From assembly GCF_000003855.2 (NCBI RefSeq), contig NW_003101677.1, forward strand, positions 3,136,389 to 3,200,388: a stretch of 64,000 bases of DNA. The letters run 5' to 3'. Positions 22,415 to 35,400 of the stretch are shown here, one piece after another (positions within the stretch are counted from its first letter, which is position 1; each line of letters opens with the position of its first letter). The notes below the pieces were generated by a model. The model was not told the origin of the DNA. It ran no database searches and was given only the letters and a program-made list of their open reading frames with translations. A program made the position numbers and the translations under genes. Source of the stretch: Blastomyces gilchristii SLH14081 (taxonomy: Eukaryota; Ascomycota; Eurotiomycetes; Onygenales; Ajellomycetaceae).

Positions 22415-22912
22415 TGTCATGCTTCCGGCCGCGCCAAGGCTCTGTTGCGGTTTCACACGGCTCATCACTTTCATGCGGATAATTCCATTCATTCCGCAGG
22501 CTGTTTGAACCGGTTTTCAACCACTCTATAACATTATCTGAATATATTATAGAAAGATCTGATTGATGAATATAAGAACTCTGCTTCTATACAAGATCAG
22601 TAGATTACTCTTTCTTAATAGTGAGATGCTGCTGAGATATTACTTCAGCTATTCTTACTCATGAAATAAAAGAAGAGTATCTGCTCATTATCTATATAGA
22701 ATAGCTAGATACTGACTTCTTATTAAAGAAGTCAGTAATTCATTTTTTTCTTCTATTGAAATATATACAAGAGTTACTGTGTTTCTTATACAATCTTCTT
22801 AGTATACTAAGTACTGTATCTGTGATATTCTTGTAATAACTCTGTAGTCTATATGCTTACTATTCAAGCAAGATAGTCAAGCTTACTTATACAGCTTTTT
22901 AAACAACTATTT
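22415..22912 (+). repeat. Element D 5' LTR
   Basis: It starts TGTCATGC. The outer 100 bp keeps CpG and GG/CC (ccggccgcgccaaggc). Its counterpart at 29689 differs there almost only by C-to-T and G-to-A changes. The 3' border near 22912 is estimated from where the two LTRs stop matching. Confidence 0.85.
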
Positions 22913-23179
22913 TTATATAATATCACTGACTAGTCATTACTTCAGTTCTGTTACATTACAATTTAAATTACTCAATCTGATTATAAGTTTGAATTAGTCA
23001 AGCTCTATTAACAGACTGATATAATCTTATATACTTATACTAAGACTGATCTAATCTCACTCTCTGAGGAAAATTTCACATTATTCTCTAGAGTATATAT
23101 ACTTTTACTCTGATAGAAATCTGAGATTTCTGAACTTACTGCATACTTTAATATAAGTTCTTCAATTATTCTACTACTG

Positions 23180-24010
23180 TCACAGTCTCTACACATCTAC
23201 ATCTATTATGAAGATAGAGAGGTTAAGATCAGAGATTCTTTAAATTATAAGAGAAACATATTATCTGAATTTCACAGCTTCACTTATACTCTTGAACAGA
23301 AATTCCACCTTAATCTGAGTCAGGTTAATACTTAGAAGATATAAGTAATATACACTGTCAACCTTCTTGAAGACATTTCTGTGACTACTTGAGCTATTAA
23401 GAAGAGAAAGCTTGAGCATATTAATACTGTTATAACTTAGAAAGAATTCAAAAACTTTCTACTGAATCAAATCAAAGATTACTACAACTGCAGCTTCACA
23501 GTGATATAGCAGTTTAACTTATTATATTAACAAGATAATGAGAATTCTTTTAATTTCAATACAAGATTTGAAGAATATTGAGAGAAATTAACTGATAATT
23601 TAAATCAATTAAAGATACAGCTTTATCTTGCAAAGCTGACTCACAAGATACAGATAATAATATTACAGTATCAGAGTTTATTAAGTAATTACACTGAGCT
23701 TGTTAACTTGACTTTCTGAATCTATTTAAATAATCAATACTCTGAGAAAAAGATTAATAAAACTTCTTCTAAGTAATTAATAATAGAATTTAAACAGCAT
23801 CATGACAGCTTCAGTGTAGAGAAAGTAAAGAAGAATTTTAAGTATTCTAATTTTACACTCACTATGAAGAAATATTAAAAAAGATTTGATAAAGATCTTT
23901 ATTTTAACTGTGAAGCTGATGATCACTATACTAGTAATTATAAGAAGTCAAAGAAGAGAAGAAACTGAGAAGATATCTTCTTAAAGTTAACTTCTCTTCT
24001 GATAAATATA
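23180..24010 (+). pseudogene. Element D gag relic
   Basis: Collinear gag-like fragments end in a decayed zinc knuckle near 23905 (NCEADDHYTSNY), in which some of the expected Cys are replaced. The Leu/Asn/Lys-rich text and frequent TAA/TAG show strong decay. No exact start can be set. Confidence 0.6.
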
Positions 24011-27000
24011 TTCATAAAAGATAAAGAAGAGAAAGAACTAAAGAATTAATAATTCTTATATCTCTAAGTTAATATTATAATCACAATACATACTCTGAAT
24101 AAGAAGATATTAGTGAGATATCTACTCAACTTCAGAGTGAATACTAACTTCATATTCTATTTCTTTTCTTTAATAAAGAGTTAAAAGAAGATAGATCTGT
24201 CAGATCATGTGAAATTTACTAATAAAATAAAGTATTATTATTTTAGTATAATTTAAGTGAAGGATATAATCACAGACTTAGAAGAAATCTTTAAGAAGAG
24301 CAGTCCGCTTCTTCACACTATTAATATCATAGATGAGAATATCATTCTAGATATTTTATAGTTGAGAGAAAATAATTCTTTCATTGACTAAGTCACTCAG
24401 ATATGACAGTATTATCTCACTAATAAAGAGACAGTAATAGAGAAATCTGAAGAGTTTCACTGAAAGAATCTTGAGAAAAAGATAGAGTTAATGTACTATG
24501 TAGTAGATGACTGAGACTTGAAAATAGATGAAGAAGTTATCACTCTCACTGCAAGACTAGCAGCAGTATCTATTATTAAAGACAGATGTATACAACATCT
24601 CTTTACAGATTATAAGAATATCTTTTTAGAAAGAAAAGCAGTAAAGTTTTCTAATATTAAGATATAATATAAGATTCATCTTGAAGACAGTATAACAGTA
24701 CTGTATGAGTCTCTTTATAACTTATCTGTAAAGAAATTGAATGTTCTGTATAAATATCTTAAGAAAGTGTAATCAAAGAACTGAATTCACTTATTAAAAA
24801 CTTCAGCAGAGATGTCTATACTCTTTATACTCAAGAAGAATAATAGATTACATCTATGTATAGACTACAGAGATCTTAATAAGATGATGATTAAGAATTA
24901 CCATTTATTACTATTAATTAACAAGATGATTAATTAATTATCTAAAGCAAAGATGTTCTTAAAGATTAATATACAGAATATCTATTATAGAATCAGAGTT
25001 AATGAAGATAACATTTAAAAAACAGCTTTTCATACTAAGTACAGTAATTTTAGATATCTTGTTTTATCTTTTACTCTTTGTAATACTTCAGTCATCTTTC
25101 AGATCTATATAAATGAGGTACTGTGAGGCCTTGTTAACATCTCTTATATAGTATACTTAGATGATATTCTAATCTTCTTAAAAATGAAGAAAGAACATGA
25201 TACTCATGTTTGAGAAGTATTAAGTTACTTAAGACAGTATTAACTCTATACAAACACTGAAAAATGCTCATTCTACATGCAGAAGATTGATTTCTTAGAT
25301 TATATTATTGAGATAAACAGTATTTTAATGAACAGAAGCTGAGTCTTCACTATTAAGAACTGATCAGCACTGCAGATGTATCATAAGATAAAGATATTTC
25401 TAGAATTTATGAATTTCTATAGATAATTTATCTATATATATTCACAGATTACTTCTCTTCTTACAGATCTGTTAAAGAGAAGTGTGAAAGACAGAAAAAT
25501 AAGATTATTTACTCTCACTCAAGACACTATACAGGCATTTGTAGAATTAAAACAAGCTTTTATAGATATTACAATACTGAATTACTTTAATCTCAACTTA
25601 CTCAGTCAGTGTAAAACTGATGTATTCAGAAATAAGATCCATGAAATCTTTTCATAGTTAACACTGAAGGCCTTTCAATATTGAAAGAATTAGAGAATAA
25701 TAATCTCTGAGAATACAGACAATAAAATATTTATAAGAGAAGGCTTTTTCACAGAGTTTATAAAACACTGTGAATAAAGATCACTGATCTTCTTCTTCAA
25801 GAAGTTATTACTTATACAGAGAAGATATAATACTTATAATTAAAAGATATTAGTAATTATTAAATTCTTTAAGATCTGATAATATTATCTTCAGAGTAGT
25901 AAGTACTCACTGTAAGTTCTCACTGATTATATAAATCTGTGTTACTTCTTAATAATAAAGAGCTTGACAGAATATTAAGTCAGATAAGTGAAGCGGCTTT
26001 CAGAGTATAATTTCTATATCTGATATTATTCAAATTGACTTAATTTTATTAACACACTATTTAAATAGCCTGATTATAATATTATTAATATGAAGAAGAA
26101 TTCTATAAAAGAATCTCTGTCATTACTGCAGAAGAAGTTAACTGTAGAGAATTAAGATTCTCTGAAGCTTGAAAACAGTGCTGATAAGACAGCTATATAA
26201 CTCAGTATAAAAGATGAAAGAAAACTCAGATCTCTGTAGAGAACTAACACTGAAGATTATAAGCTTCTTATATCATATCTTACTATTATTAAATTGATAA
26301 ATAATAAAATAGTCTACAATCTTTTAACTCAACTACTTTTGAAATTTATTAATAAGTTATAGAAGAGAGATATCTCTACTATTGCTTAAATTCAGAAGTT
26401 GAAGAAGAAAGAATTTAGTTTAAACTTGAAAGAAACAGACTCTGAGTGAGATAGTACTGCTAAGAAATCAAGTCACTGATAACTAGAAGAATGTGAACTT
26501 CTACTACTGAATAGTTCAGTCTTCATCTCTTATAGCAGAGCAGTGTGTCAGAAGTTATTAAGAATTCATTATAATAATTCTTATATAAGACACTTCAGAT
26601 TAAGGAAGACTGAGAAGCTTCTAAAATATAAATATATTTAAAACAAGCTCTGAACAGATGTTAAAGAGTACATTAAGAGTTATAATATCTATTAAAGAAT
26701 AAAGATTCTATAGTATAAGTAATACAGTGAGTTAGTATCACTGTCTATTTTAAAGAGCTTATAATAGAATCTATTAATGAATTTTATACTTAATCTGCTG
26801 AAGTTAACAAGAGTTAAAGAATATAACTTAATTTTAATCATTATTAATTACTTTATAAAGATGACTAAATATATTTCTATTTATAAAAAGGTTAAAGCCT
26901 CTGAATTAACTGATCTGTTTTTAGATATTATTATTTATAATTATAGTACTCTGAGATTATTAATAACAGATTGAGAATTTCTCTTCATTAGTAAATACTC

Positions 27001-27900
27001 ATCAGTCTTTTACTATTATCTTATAATAAGATGTCTTCTCAGTACTGTATTTTATTCACAGACAGATAATCAGACTGAATATCAGAATTAGATATTAAAA
27101 TAACATCTTTAAATATTCTATTTATATTATTAGAATAATTAATTTAAACATCTTCTAACTACTGAATTTATGTATAATAATATAAAGAATATAATCTTAA
27201 AGATATTTTCTTTCTATACTTATTATAAATATAATTCTTCATTACTCAGTGACATTATAAATAATGTTTTAAAGAGAAGAATAGACAGTCAGAATGTTAA
27301 ATAGATATAGAGAAAAGAGTATCTCTTAGTATTAGAAGTAAAAGTAAGATTGAAATTTTTAAATAAAATTTATAAAAAGACAGTGAAAAGCATTTACTAT
27401 ACTCAGAAGTAGTAGATAAAATACTATAATTAAAAATATCTTTTGATGAAGTTCTTAATAGAGAATTAAATACAACTTTCAGCAAAGAATATCAAGATAA
27501 TAAGACTGTATAAGAAGCTTAATAAGTGATAACTAGAATCCTTTCTAATAATAAGAGTAATAAGTAAGTAGATATATAAGTTAAAGTTACTCTTAGAATT
27601 AAAATTAATTTATTCTATTTTTTACATTTTCTATTTAGAGCTCTATAAACAATGTCTCAGAGTGAAGTCACTTTAGTTAAATAATATTAAGATTAAGAGT
27701 GATACTGAATATTCTATAAAGAAAATATTAAATAAATGAATATATTATAATAAGCTTTAATATCTTATTAAATAAGAAGATTATTCATTATCAGAGAATT
27801 TATAAAAACTGTTTAAGTATTTAAAAAATACTGAGAAAGAGATTGTAAGCTATAAGACAGCTAGTAAAGACTACTCTATTACATATCAGAGATATTAAGT
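24011..27900 (+). pseudogene. Element D pol relic: PR, RT, RNase H, integrase, chromodomain
   Basis: RT is clear: LCIDYRDLNKM near 24850 and YLDDILIF at 25155-25178, with both catalytic Asp intact. RNase H relics lie near 25540-25960. The integrase core is open at 26777-26974 (MTKYISIYKKVKASELTDLF, then LRLLITD), followed by an FYSQTDNQTEYQN stretch near 27050. A chromodomain-like region lies near 27690-27860 (EYSIKKILNK, IYYNKL, EDYSLSENL), its Trp positions replaced by TGA or TAA. RT-RH-IN-chromodomain order defines a chromodomain-bearing Ty3/gypsy element. Confidence 0.88.
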
Positions 27901-28696
27901 AAGAAATACTGTTTAAAACTTCTTATTTTTTCTTAAAAAAATTTTTTAAAGATAATCTTACAGTAATAAGCTATATCTTATATACTTTATAATACTCTTC
28001 TTCTATTTTCTCTCAAAGAATATTTAGAAGTTTAATAAGACTATATAAGTATAAAATTCCTGAAGCAGTTAATAAGAAAAGAAAGAAATAGTTAAAATTA
28101 ATAAAGAGTAATATTATTAATCTACAGACTGCTACTATTCTAATAGAGCTATAGCTTACTGAAAAAGTAAAAAGAAGAATCAGAGTCTACTTATTAATAA
28201 TTATATTCTCATTAAACTTATTCTTTATTATTGAAGTCTCTGATACTGATATCTTTATGTGATAAGAAGTTAGTACTGCAGCACTGCAGAAGAGTATAAG
28301 AAATATATAAAGTTATTAACTTATTAATTTATAAAGCATCTTAGTTATCTGCTTTAATTGAAGTAAGATTCTCTTTAATTAGTAATTTATCTTCATAGTG
28401 CTTTTAATAGCAGTATTAACTAATCTCTTCTTAAGATCAGCTATTCTGAGATGTTTTTTCATCTCAGAGATTTATACTTTCATCTTCTTTTATAAATGAG
28501 TAAGAGAGATCTTCTCAGTCTTGACAGAATTTATTAATACTTAAAGCTTCAAGACTCTTACTCTGTACTGCTTGAGTATCTGAGTTTCTTATCAGAACTG
28601 ATACAATATCTCCTTGTAGAATAGATAATACTTACAGAGAGATAGAAGTTATTATTACAGATATAACAGAAATAACAGAAGTAAGAGAAGAGATAG
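27901..28696. other. Non-coding or unreadable stretch 3' of pol in element D
   Basis: AT-rich with short poly-T and poly-A runs (near 27940). No motif recognised on either strand. Confidence 0.5.
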
Positions 28697-29215
28697 ATGC
28701 ATAAAATCCTCTCTTTCTTCAGCTGCTTAGTGCAGTATAGATATATAATAATATCAGTCAGAGACTGCACTGAAGCCTTCTTACAGAGAGAAGATAAAGA
28801 AACTGCAGAACTCTGTGAACTCAACTCAGCAGCATTCTGAGCAGGGCTCAGATATATCATAAAAGAGAAACTATGAATTGAGCTTCTCAGAGCTGCTATT
28901 TCTGAAATCAAGCTCTCTCTGAGGTTCTCTCTGAATGATCACACAGGGTCATATGCCACTGTGTTAACTGAGAGAGGGGACAGCATCATGATGGCAGTGA
29001 GAGAAGCAGAAGAAGAATCAGATATAGATAAACTAATCAGCAGAAGAAATGACATCTCACTGCAAGATGCAGCTGCTACCACCACAGCTGCAAGAGATGT
29101 AGAAGAAGGAGGAGATATGATAATAAGAGCAGTGCTCCCGCGGCTTATTGACACTGCTGTCTTCACCTTCAACCTGGCTTTCTTGACAGCTACAGAGGCC
29201 GCAGCCGCACCATGA
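28697..29215 (+). pseudogene. Possible accessory ORF of element D, function unknown
   Basis: A less mutated pocket between chromodomain and right LTR. The + frame from ATG 28697 to TGA 29213-29215 (172 codons) has only two internal TGA stops (28838, 28874), where Trp or Arg could have been. It encodes an acidic protein with NDHTGSYATVLTERGDS, DIDKLISRRNDISLQDAAAT and a C-terminal FLTATEAAAAP. The opposite strand is also unusually open (29229 to 28558 with one TGA), so the coding strand is not certain. No family recognised. Intact CpG (ccgcgg near 29139) contrasts with the rest of D. Confidence 0.35.
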
Positions 29216-29688
29216 AGACATTTGATCACTAGAAAATGTCAGAATATGTCTCTTATTGTCTTACAAGAATGATGCTTCTATGCACTCATTATTAAAGATA
29301 AGAAAGAGGGAAAAAATTGTGTTATAAGAAGAGAGAATCTTTTCAAAAAATCCTGCTACTACTGTTAACTTTGTTCTCAAAACACATCACTTTTGCAGAG
29401 AATTTCATATATAGAATGAAATATGATAGAAGATCTTCAAGTTACTTATTAACTATGTTTTTCACATTTTAAATTGATATATAAGAAACTCACTTATCAC
29501 ATGTTTAATTTAAATGAAGATGAGAAAAGAAAGATCTATACAGTCAGTAGAAAAACTCATCTATTTCTTTGTATCATGTATAGTATATGTACTATCAATC
29601 AGTTGACAACTGTTATTATATAACAAAGGTAACTCTCAATCTGATAATCTTGAAAGTATTGAAACTATACTTTTAAAGAGAAGAGTAT
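29216..29688. other. Element D 3' untranslated region with purine-rich tract
   Basis: AT-rich leader to the 3' LTR. The tract aaagagaagag near 29675-29685 is the likely polypurine tract. No ORF supported. Confidence 0.5.
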
Positions 29689-30182
29689 TATTATACTCTC
29701 AGTTATACTAAGACTCTGTTATAATTTCATATAACTTATTACTTTTATATAGATGATCTCATTCATTCTGTAGACTGTTTAAACTGGTTTTTAATCACTC
29801 TATAATATTATCTGAATATATTATAGAAAGATCTGCTTAATAAATATGAGAATCTCACTTCTTATATAAGATTAGCAGATTACTCTTTCTTAATAATAAG
29901 ACACTGCTGAGATATTACTCTGACTATTCTTACTTATAAAATAAGAGAAGAGTATTTCCTCATTATTGATATAGAATAGCTAGATACTGACTTCTCATTA
30001 AAGAAGTCAGTAATTCATTTTTTTCTTTTACTGAAATATATACAAGAGTTACTGTGTTTCTCATACAATTTTCTTAGTATACTAAGTACTGTATCTGTAG
30101 TATTCTTATGATAACTCTGTAGTCTATAAGCTCACTGTTTAAGCAAGATAGTTAAGCTCACTTATACAGCTTCTTAAATAAC
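29689..30182 (+). repeat. Element D 3' LTR
   Basis: Homologous to 22415-22912. The inner 100 bp has lost nearly all CpG, CpC and many CpA sites; near its outer end it keeps cytosines lost in the 5' LTR (gctcac against gcttac). It abuts the element B LTR. Confidence 0.85.
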
Positions 30183-30348
30183 TGTGATTCAAAGATTGCT
30201 TGAGCCAGCGTATGATTACAGGCGTACGCCGGCTTCTTATATACATTATCTAAATTAATTAGTGGCCGCTAGGGTGTCTTTACATTCATAAGTGTGTTCA
30301 GAAGCAGCTGCATTATTATTCAGCAGTCATATATTCTTCCAAATCACA
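30183..30348 (-). repeat. Element B LTR (3' relative to pol)
   Basis: Begins TGTGATTC and ends AAATCACA. CpG is kept in the outer left part (ccagcg, ggcgtacgccggc) and lost in most of the inner part (gcagctgcattatt against gcggccgcgttatt in the partner). Confidence 0.92.
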
Positions 30349-30887
30349 TTCTCTCTTATCAGATTCAGTCATGCCTATATAACTGTGACATAAGCCCTAG
30401 TCTCATGTGAAATTAGCATGCTGCTAGTGTTCGCGAGTGTTCGCGATCATACAGCCTTCAGCTTAGTGTCTCTCATTACATTTCTCACAAAGAAACTTTC
30501 ACTATATTACATCACTTCATTCACTAACTTTTTTCATTCTTTAATCATCTTCTTCATCATTGTCATCATTGAACATTATCATCTTATTCAAGATTTCTGT
30601 CTCTTCTTCTGTTCAACATCTTCTATCTGTTCATCTATCATATTGTACATGTTTCTGACAATGACTTCTCATTCTCATAATAAGTATTATTATAGTGTCT
30701 ATACTGAGCAATTCATTAGCAGTAAGTGTAACACATTGTGAAATGTAGTCAGAACTTGTTTATCTTCTAACAATTATTAGAATATATTATTATAAATAAC
30801 ATATTCTCTTCATCTTCTTATATGCTCTCAACTCTCTTTAGTGAGCATCTGATTATGTTTTCTGATCATGTTTTCTGATCATTTTAC
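30349..30887. other. Leader between LTR and antisense ORF of element B
   Basis: Homologue of 8379-8908. Contains a short direct repeat, gtgttcgcgagtgttcgcga, near 30428. No conserved ORF. Confidence 0.45.
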
Positions 30888-32440
30888 ATGGCTGCAGATA
30901 CTGATATATTTGTTTTAATTTATATAGCATCTTTACATGTTGACAGATTCATATTCATTGATGATTATAATCTCAATGTTGAATCACTGATTGAGAACTT
31001 GAGAGATATAATAATGAAGAAATTGTTCATACTATGTATGACTGAGTCTCTTATATTTCTCTCTGCTCTCTCTGTTTCTTTCTCTGTCTTCTCTTCTCAA
31101 TCTTCTACATCTGTCTCTGTGTCTGATTCTCCTGCTTCTGCTATCTCTGTTTCTGTAACTCTCACTCTCACTACTTCTACTCTCTCTGATTCTGTCATCT
31201 CGGCTTTTGTTATTAACTCTCTCTGTTTTAAGAAGATGTTATATAGACTTAATAAATCACATTTCTCAGTGTATACACTCTCACTCTTCTTACTAACTTC
31301 TAAAACAATTTATTGTACAAAGACTGTATATAATACAATTATCTGAAGCTCAGTCACAGATGCTGATTATTATATTTATTTTAAATATTTATAATGAAAT
31401 AATCATTTATTTATATCAGAGAATCATCTCTATTCTTAATAGTGTTAAGATTATAAGTCTTTTTCTTTTTCATCTTTTTGTTCTGATGCTGATTTTTCTG
31501 TTCTTAGAAGAAATTATTATAGATTTTATTATATATAAAGTTATAATATTCACAGATATTAAAAAACTTTTCATAACTGTTAAATTCAATATTACAGATA
31601 TATTCACTCTGATGAATTTTTTTGAAATGATAGATCTGTATCAGTCTATTCTCTGACATCTATCATCTGACTTTATGATGTAAGTAAAAGATATTCATGT
31701 TTTCAGAAACAGAAATATAGATGTTATACTCTTTTACATCTATGAGTGTGAGACTCATACACCTTGTCTGAGATGTTATCATGAGAATGAGCTATTTATA
31801 TACTGTATTCTGCTTTCTGTATTCTCTCATGTTTCTCTCTCTCTTTCTGAGAAGTCTTGTGTGTGTTGTAATTATATATACAATTCTAAGATCAGCAGAT
31901 GTTCATTTGATAATTGTTACTCTTATTTTTACAGTTTTGTATGTTAACAATAGTTCTTAGTTTCTTCAGTGTCAGAGATCATTCTAATCAAAGATAATTA
32001 TACTGCTGAGACTACTCTCTCTCACTCTTAAGCTTCTTCTGTCACTTTCTCTTCCTTCTCTGCAGAGAAGATTGTGCACACACTGAGTTATAAGTGTTTA
32101 GTCTCAGATGACTTCTGCTATTATTCATTCAGTTCTGCACTCTTTTTTTCTTACATTTCTTTCATCTTTATTTTCTCTGTCTTGACTTCTGATTCTGCAG
32201 GTCTTATACTCTTCTTCAATTTTTCTATACATATATATATACATTTCTATATTGACATTTCAGTCAATCTTGCAACAAACAATATTAATGTTGTATACAA
32301 AGTGATAGAGAAATTGAAGATGTGTGCAGTATTATTACAAGAGTAGCTTGCAGCTCTTAAATTTCTTACAGATCTTGAGTTTTGAGATTTCCTTTATTTT
32401 TTGATATTTTTCAGATAATATGATGTTGAAAATAGATTAA
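30888..32440 (+). pseudogene. Antisense accessory ORF of element B (DUF3716-like Cys pattern)
   Basis: It starts MAADTD at 30888 and ends at TAA 32438-32440. Part one (to 31268) is intact and Ser/Thr-rich with NVESLIENLRD. Part two lies one frame later (31360-31656, then through 31684 onward) and carries CLRC, a Cys nine residues later, and CVCCNYIYNSKISRCSF near 31760-31910. This matches the order C-x2-C-x9-C and C-x2-C-x10-C seen across copies. The C-terminal segment has SVNLATNNINVVYKVIEK near 32265. An 85-nt segment with TTACTAAC separates the two parts. The few stops in part two (TGA, TAA) make it a relic, but it is the best of the three copies. Confidence 0.7.
31269..31353 (+). other. 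Possible 85-nt intron in antisense ORF of element B
   Basis: GTGTAT donor after a TCA codon, TTACTAAC branch-like sequence near 31293, CTCAG acceptor. Same length and place as in A. Removal restores one frame. Confidence 0.42.
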
Positions 32441-32469
32441 ATATATAACATATAAAAATGAATAAGATA

Positions 32470-35400
32470 TATATAATAATATTTGTCTTTTACAGCTGAC
32501 TCTTACAGTTAATAATTAATTCATTATTTCTTCTCTTTTCTTATACTTTTTTCTTTATCTGCTAGTTACTACTCTTATACAATCTCTATATAATACAGCA
32601 TTCAGTGACTAGGTTCAGCAGCTTTCATCTCTTGTATTTCTGTCTCATATATTATACTGTCTCTCTTCATCTGCTCAGGCTACTACAGTGAACAGCTCAT
32701 TGAAACTAATCTTATCTGATCTCTGAGTGTTCTCAGAGATTGAGATGACTTGATTTCATGCATTTATAAATGTTTCAGATACTTCATTCTCTGTTATCTT
32801 CATAATTAAACTGATGTAAACAGTCAAATTCAACTCTGAATTTCTTTTTCTTCTGTGATCTGACTTATATATAAGTCTATTACTCTGAGACTGCTCTTTA
32901 TCACATTGCACTCACTGTCTGCAGTATATTATTGTACAATCAGCTACAGTCTTATTACTTATTAAAGTGTGATATTTATCTGATTTCTTCATTTCTTCTC
33001 ATTCTTTTCTTATAATTCTGAAAAGATCAGAATAAGTGAGATCATCTGATTTGTAAGTATCTATGATTTCTCTTACTTTGTAACACTTTTTAATTACAAG
33101 TTTCTTCTTTTTTAACACTGATGATAGTGCTGTGAATAATTATAATCTACTCAGGTCTTGCATCTTTACTTTCATAAGATATGAATCATTTATTAAGTTA
33201 TATAAGACTTGTTCCTCTGATTCTTTCAATGCATATGTTCTCAGAGAATGTGATTTAAGTGTTTTATATAACTCAAACCATCTAGATTGAAACTTCTCAG
33301 AACTCTCATTATGTATAAGAACTTATAATCTTATCTTGAGACTCAATTTCTTAACTAGTGAGTCTTATATGCTTTTTAATTGAATTACTCAGTTCAGGAG
33401 TAACTTATTAGCTTTTGTATATATATGACTGATCTCTTTCAATCTTGATTCTGTGTCTGTGACTGTTGTGTTCACAACTGTTGTTTCTGCTGCATCTGCA
33501 ACTGCTGTTCTCTTCTCTATCTTTTTTGAAGCATTCTTCAGAATGCGCGGATGCAATTGATATAACAGGTAGAATGATGAACACTTGAAGACTGCATGCT
33601 GTCAAATCCATGTGATTAACAGTGCCTGTCTGAGACATTCATCTCATAGTCTTGCAGACTTACTCACTAGATATTTTATCAGTATATTATTCAAGATTTC
33701 ATTCCAGTGTTTCACTTTCTCATTTGTTCATAAGTGATATGACATTGTTCTATGATGTCTTGTCTATAACTGGCTTATAAAATGCCTCATCACTTCTTCT
33801 ACAAGATTCACATTATTATCAGTTAGAATCTCATATAGTATTTCATAGTTGATATATATTTCATTTTATAGACACTTTATCATCATCTTCTCTGTTACTT
33901 CTGAAACTGCTTTCACAACTGATCAGTCAGTAGCATAGTCAATAGCAGTGATTATTAAATGATTTTCATTTGATGTTCACAGAAATATATCTATGAGATT
34001 CACTTCTCATTATTTAAATAATTGTATTATATATTTCATCTGATATTACACTTTCTCACATTCTAACTCTTTCTTAGATTCTTTCACAATCTGATAATTC
34101 AGGCACTCATGAGTATACACCTGAATATTCTCAGTCATGCTTGGTCAGTACAATCTTAGTTTAAGTATATTCATAAGTTCAGAGCTTTCTAAGTGACTGA
34201 ATTTCTTGTACATGTAAGTTATTAAGTCATATCTAAATAAATGTTTCAGATAGAGAGCTTCTACATATTCTAGATTATAATAAAATACAATATTGTTTTT
34301 CAATTTTCTCAGCTTGAAGTTCAGAAGTATCTTTTCTATCACTTTCACAAGATATTTATTATTCAATATCTTACTATTCTTTAAGCAAGAGATTATTATG
34401 TTTACTTATTCTGATTTCTTATATCTTCTCAGTGCATTTAATATGAACTTCTCTTATATCTAGTTTACAGAACTCTCACTCATGAAATCAGGTCTGTGAC
34501 TGATTGTATCAGATATCACAGCATCTGATCTCTTTCAGTATTTAATATTAAGATTGTATACTTAGAACTCTGAGATTCAATATACTAAGCATTTGAAAGG
34601 TTTCATTATTAATTATAGATAGATGAGACTTTCATGATCTGTGATCACTGTTGTTATATGCCTGTTGTTAATATATCTATTTCATAACATCAGTGTGTGC
34701 TTAATCACTGCCAATTTCTTTTCATATACTGAGTAATTAAGCTCAATATCTGATAGTTTCCTATCATCATACATTATCAGATGCAGCTTGTCATTCTTAC
34801 TCATCTGCAGAAGAGTGTCTCTGATAGCTCATTTAGATGCATTTATCTCAAAGTAGAAATGTTTATTGCAATCTGATTGAATAAGCACTGAGAATATTAT
34901 CATACATTTTCTCAGTGTGAGAAAGGCCTCTTCACACTCAGTATTTCAGATGATTGAATGAAACTTCTTCTTTCACAGATTAGTATCTGTTTCTCTTAAG
35001 AGATCTGAGAGTGATGCAGCTATTTATACAAAATTCTTGATGAATCTGCAGTAGTATGAGACTAACTTAAGAAATTATTGTATATGATGTACATTTCTCA
35101 GTCACAGCCAATTCAATACAACATTCAATTTCTCTGAGATGAGATGTATACAGTCATCACTCATTACATGTCTCATGAACTTCAACTCTTTCATTTCAAA
35201 CACACACTTGATTGATTTAATATAGAGCTTATACTCTGTCAGAGTTATAAGCACTTCATTGAGATGCTTCAGATATTCATTATATAAGTCTGAGAAGACT
35301 AGAATATCATTCAGATATATAAGATATGAGATTTCATTCTATTTATAAAGAATCATATTCATCATTATTTGAAAGATAACAGGTGCATTTATCAGACTGA

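Larger units (their letters stand above)
22415..30182 (+). mobile_element. Element D: chromodomain Ty3/gypsy retrotransposon (family GD)
   Basis: Two LTRs of about 495 bp (22415-22912 and 29689-30182) flank gag, RT, RNase H, integrase and a chromodomain in + orientation, plus about 1.8 kb downstream of the chromodomain. A purine-rich tract (aaagagaagag) precedes the right LTR. It is much richer in TpA than families GA and GE, and Trp codons read TGA or TAA. The right LTR abuts element B. No clear target duplication was found. Confidence 0.88.
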
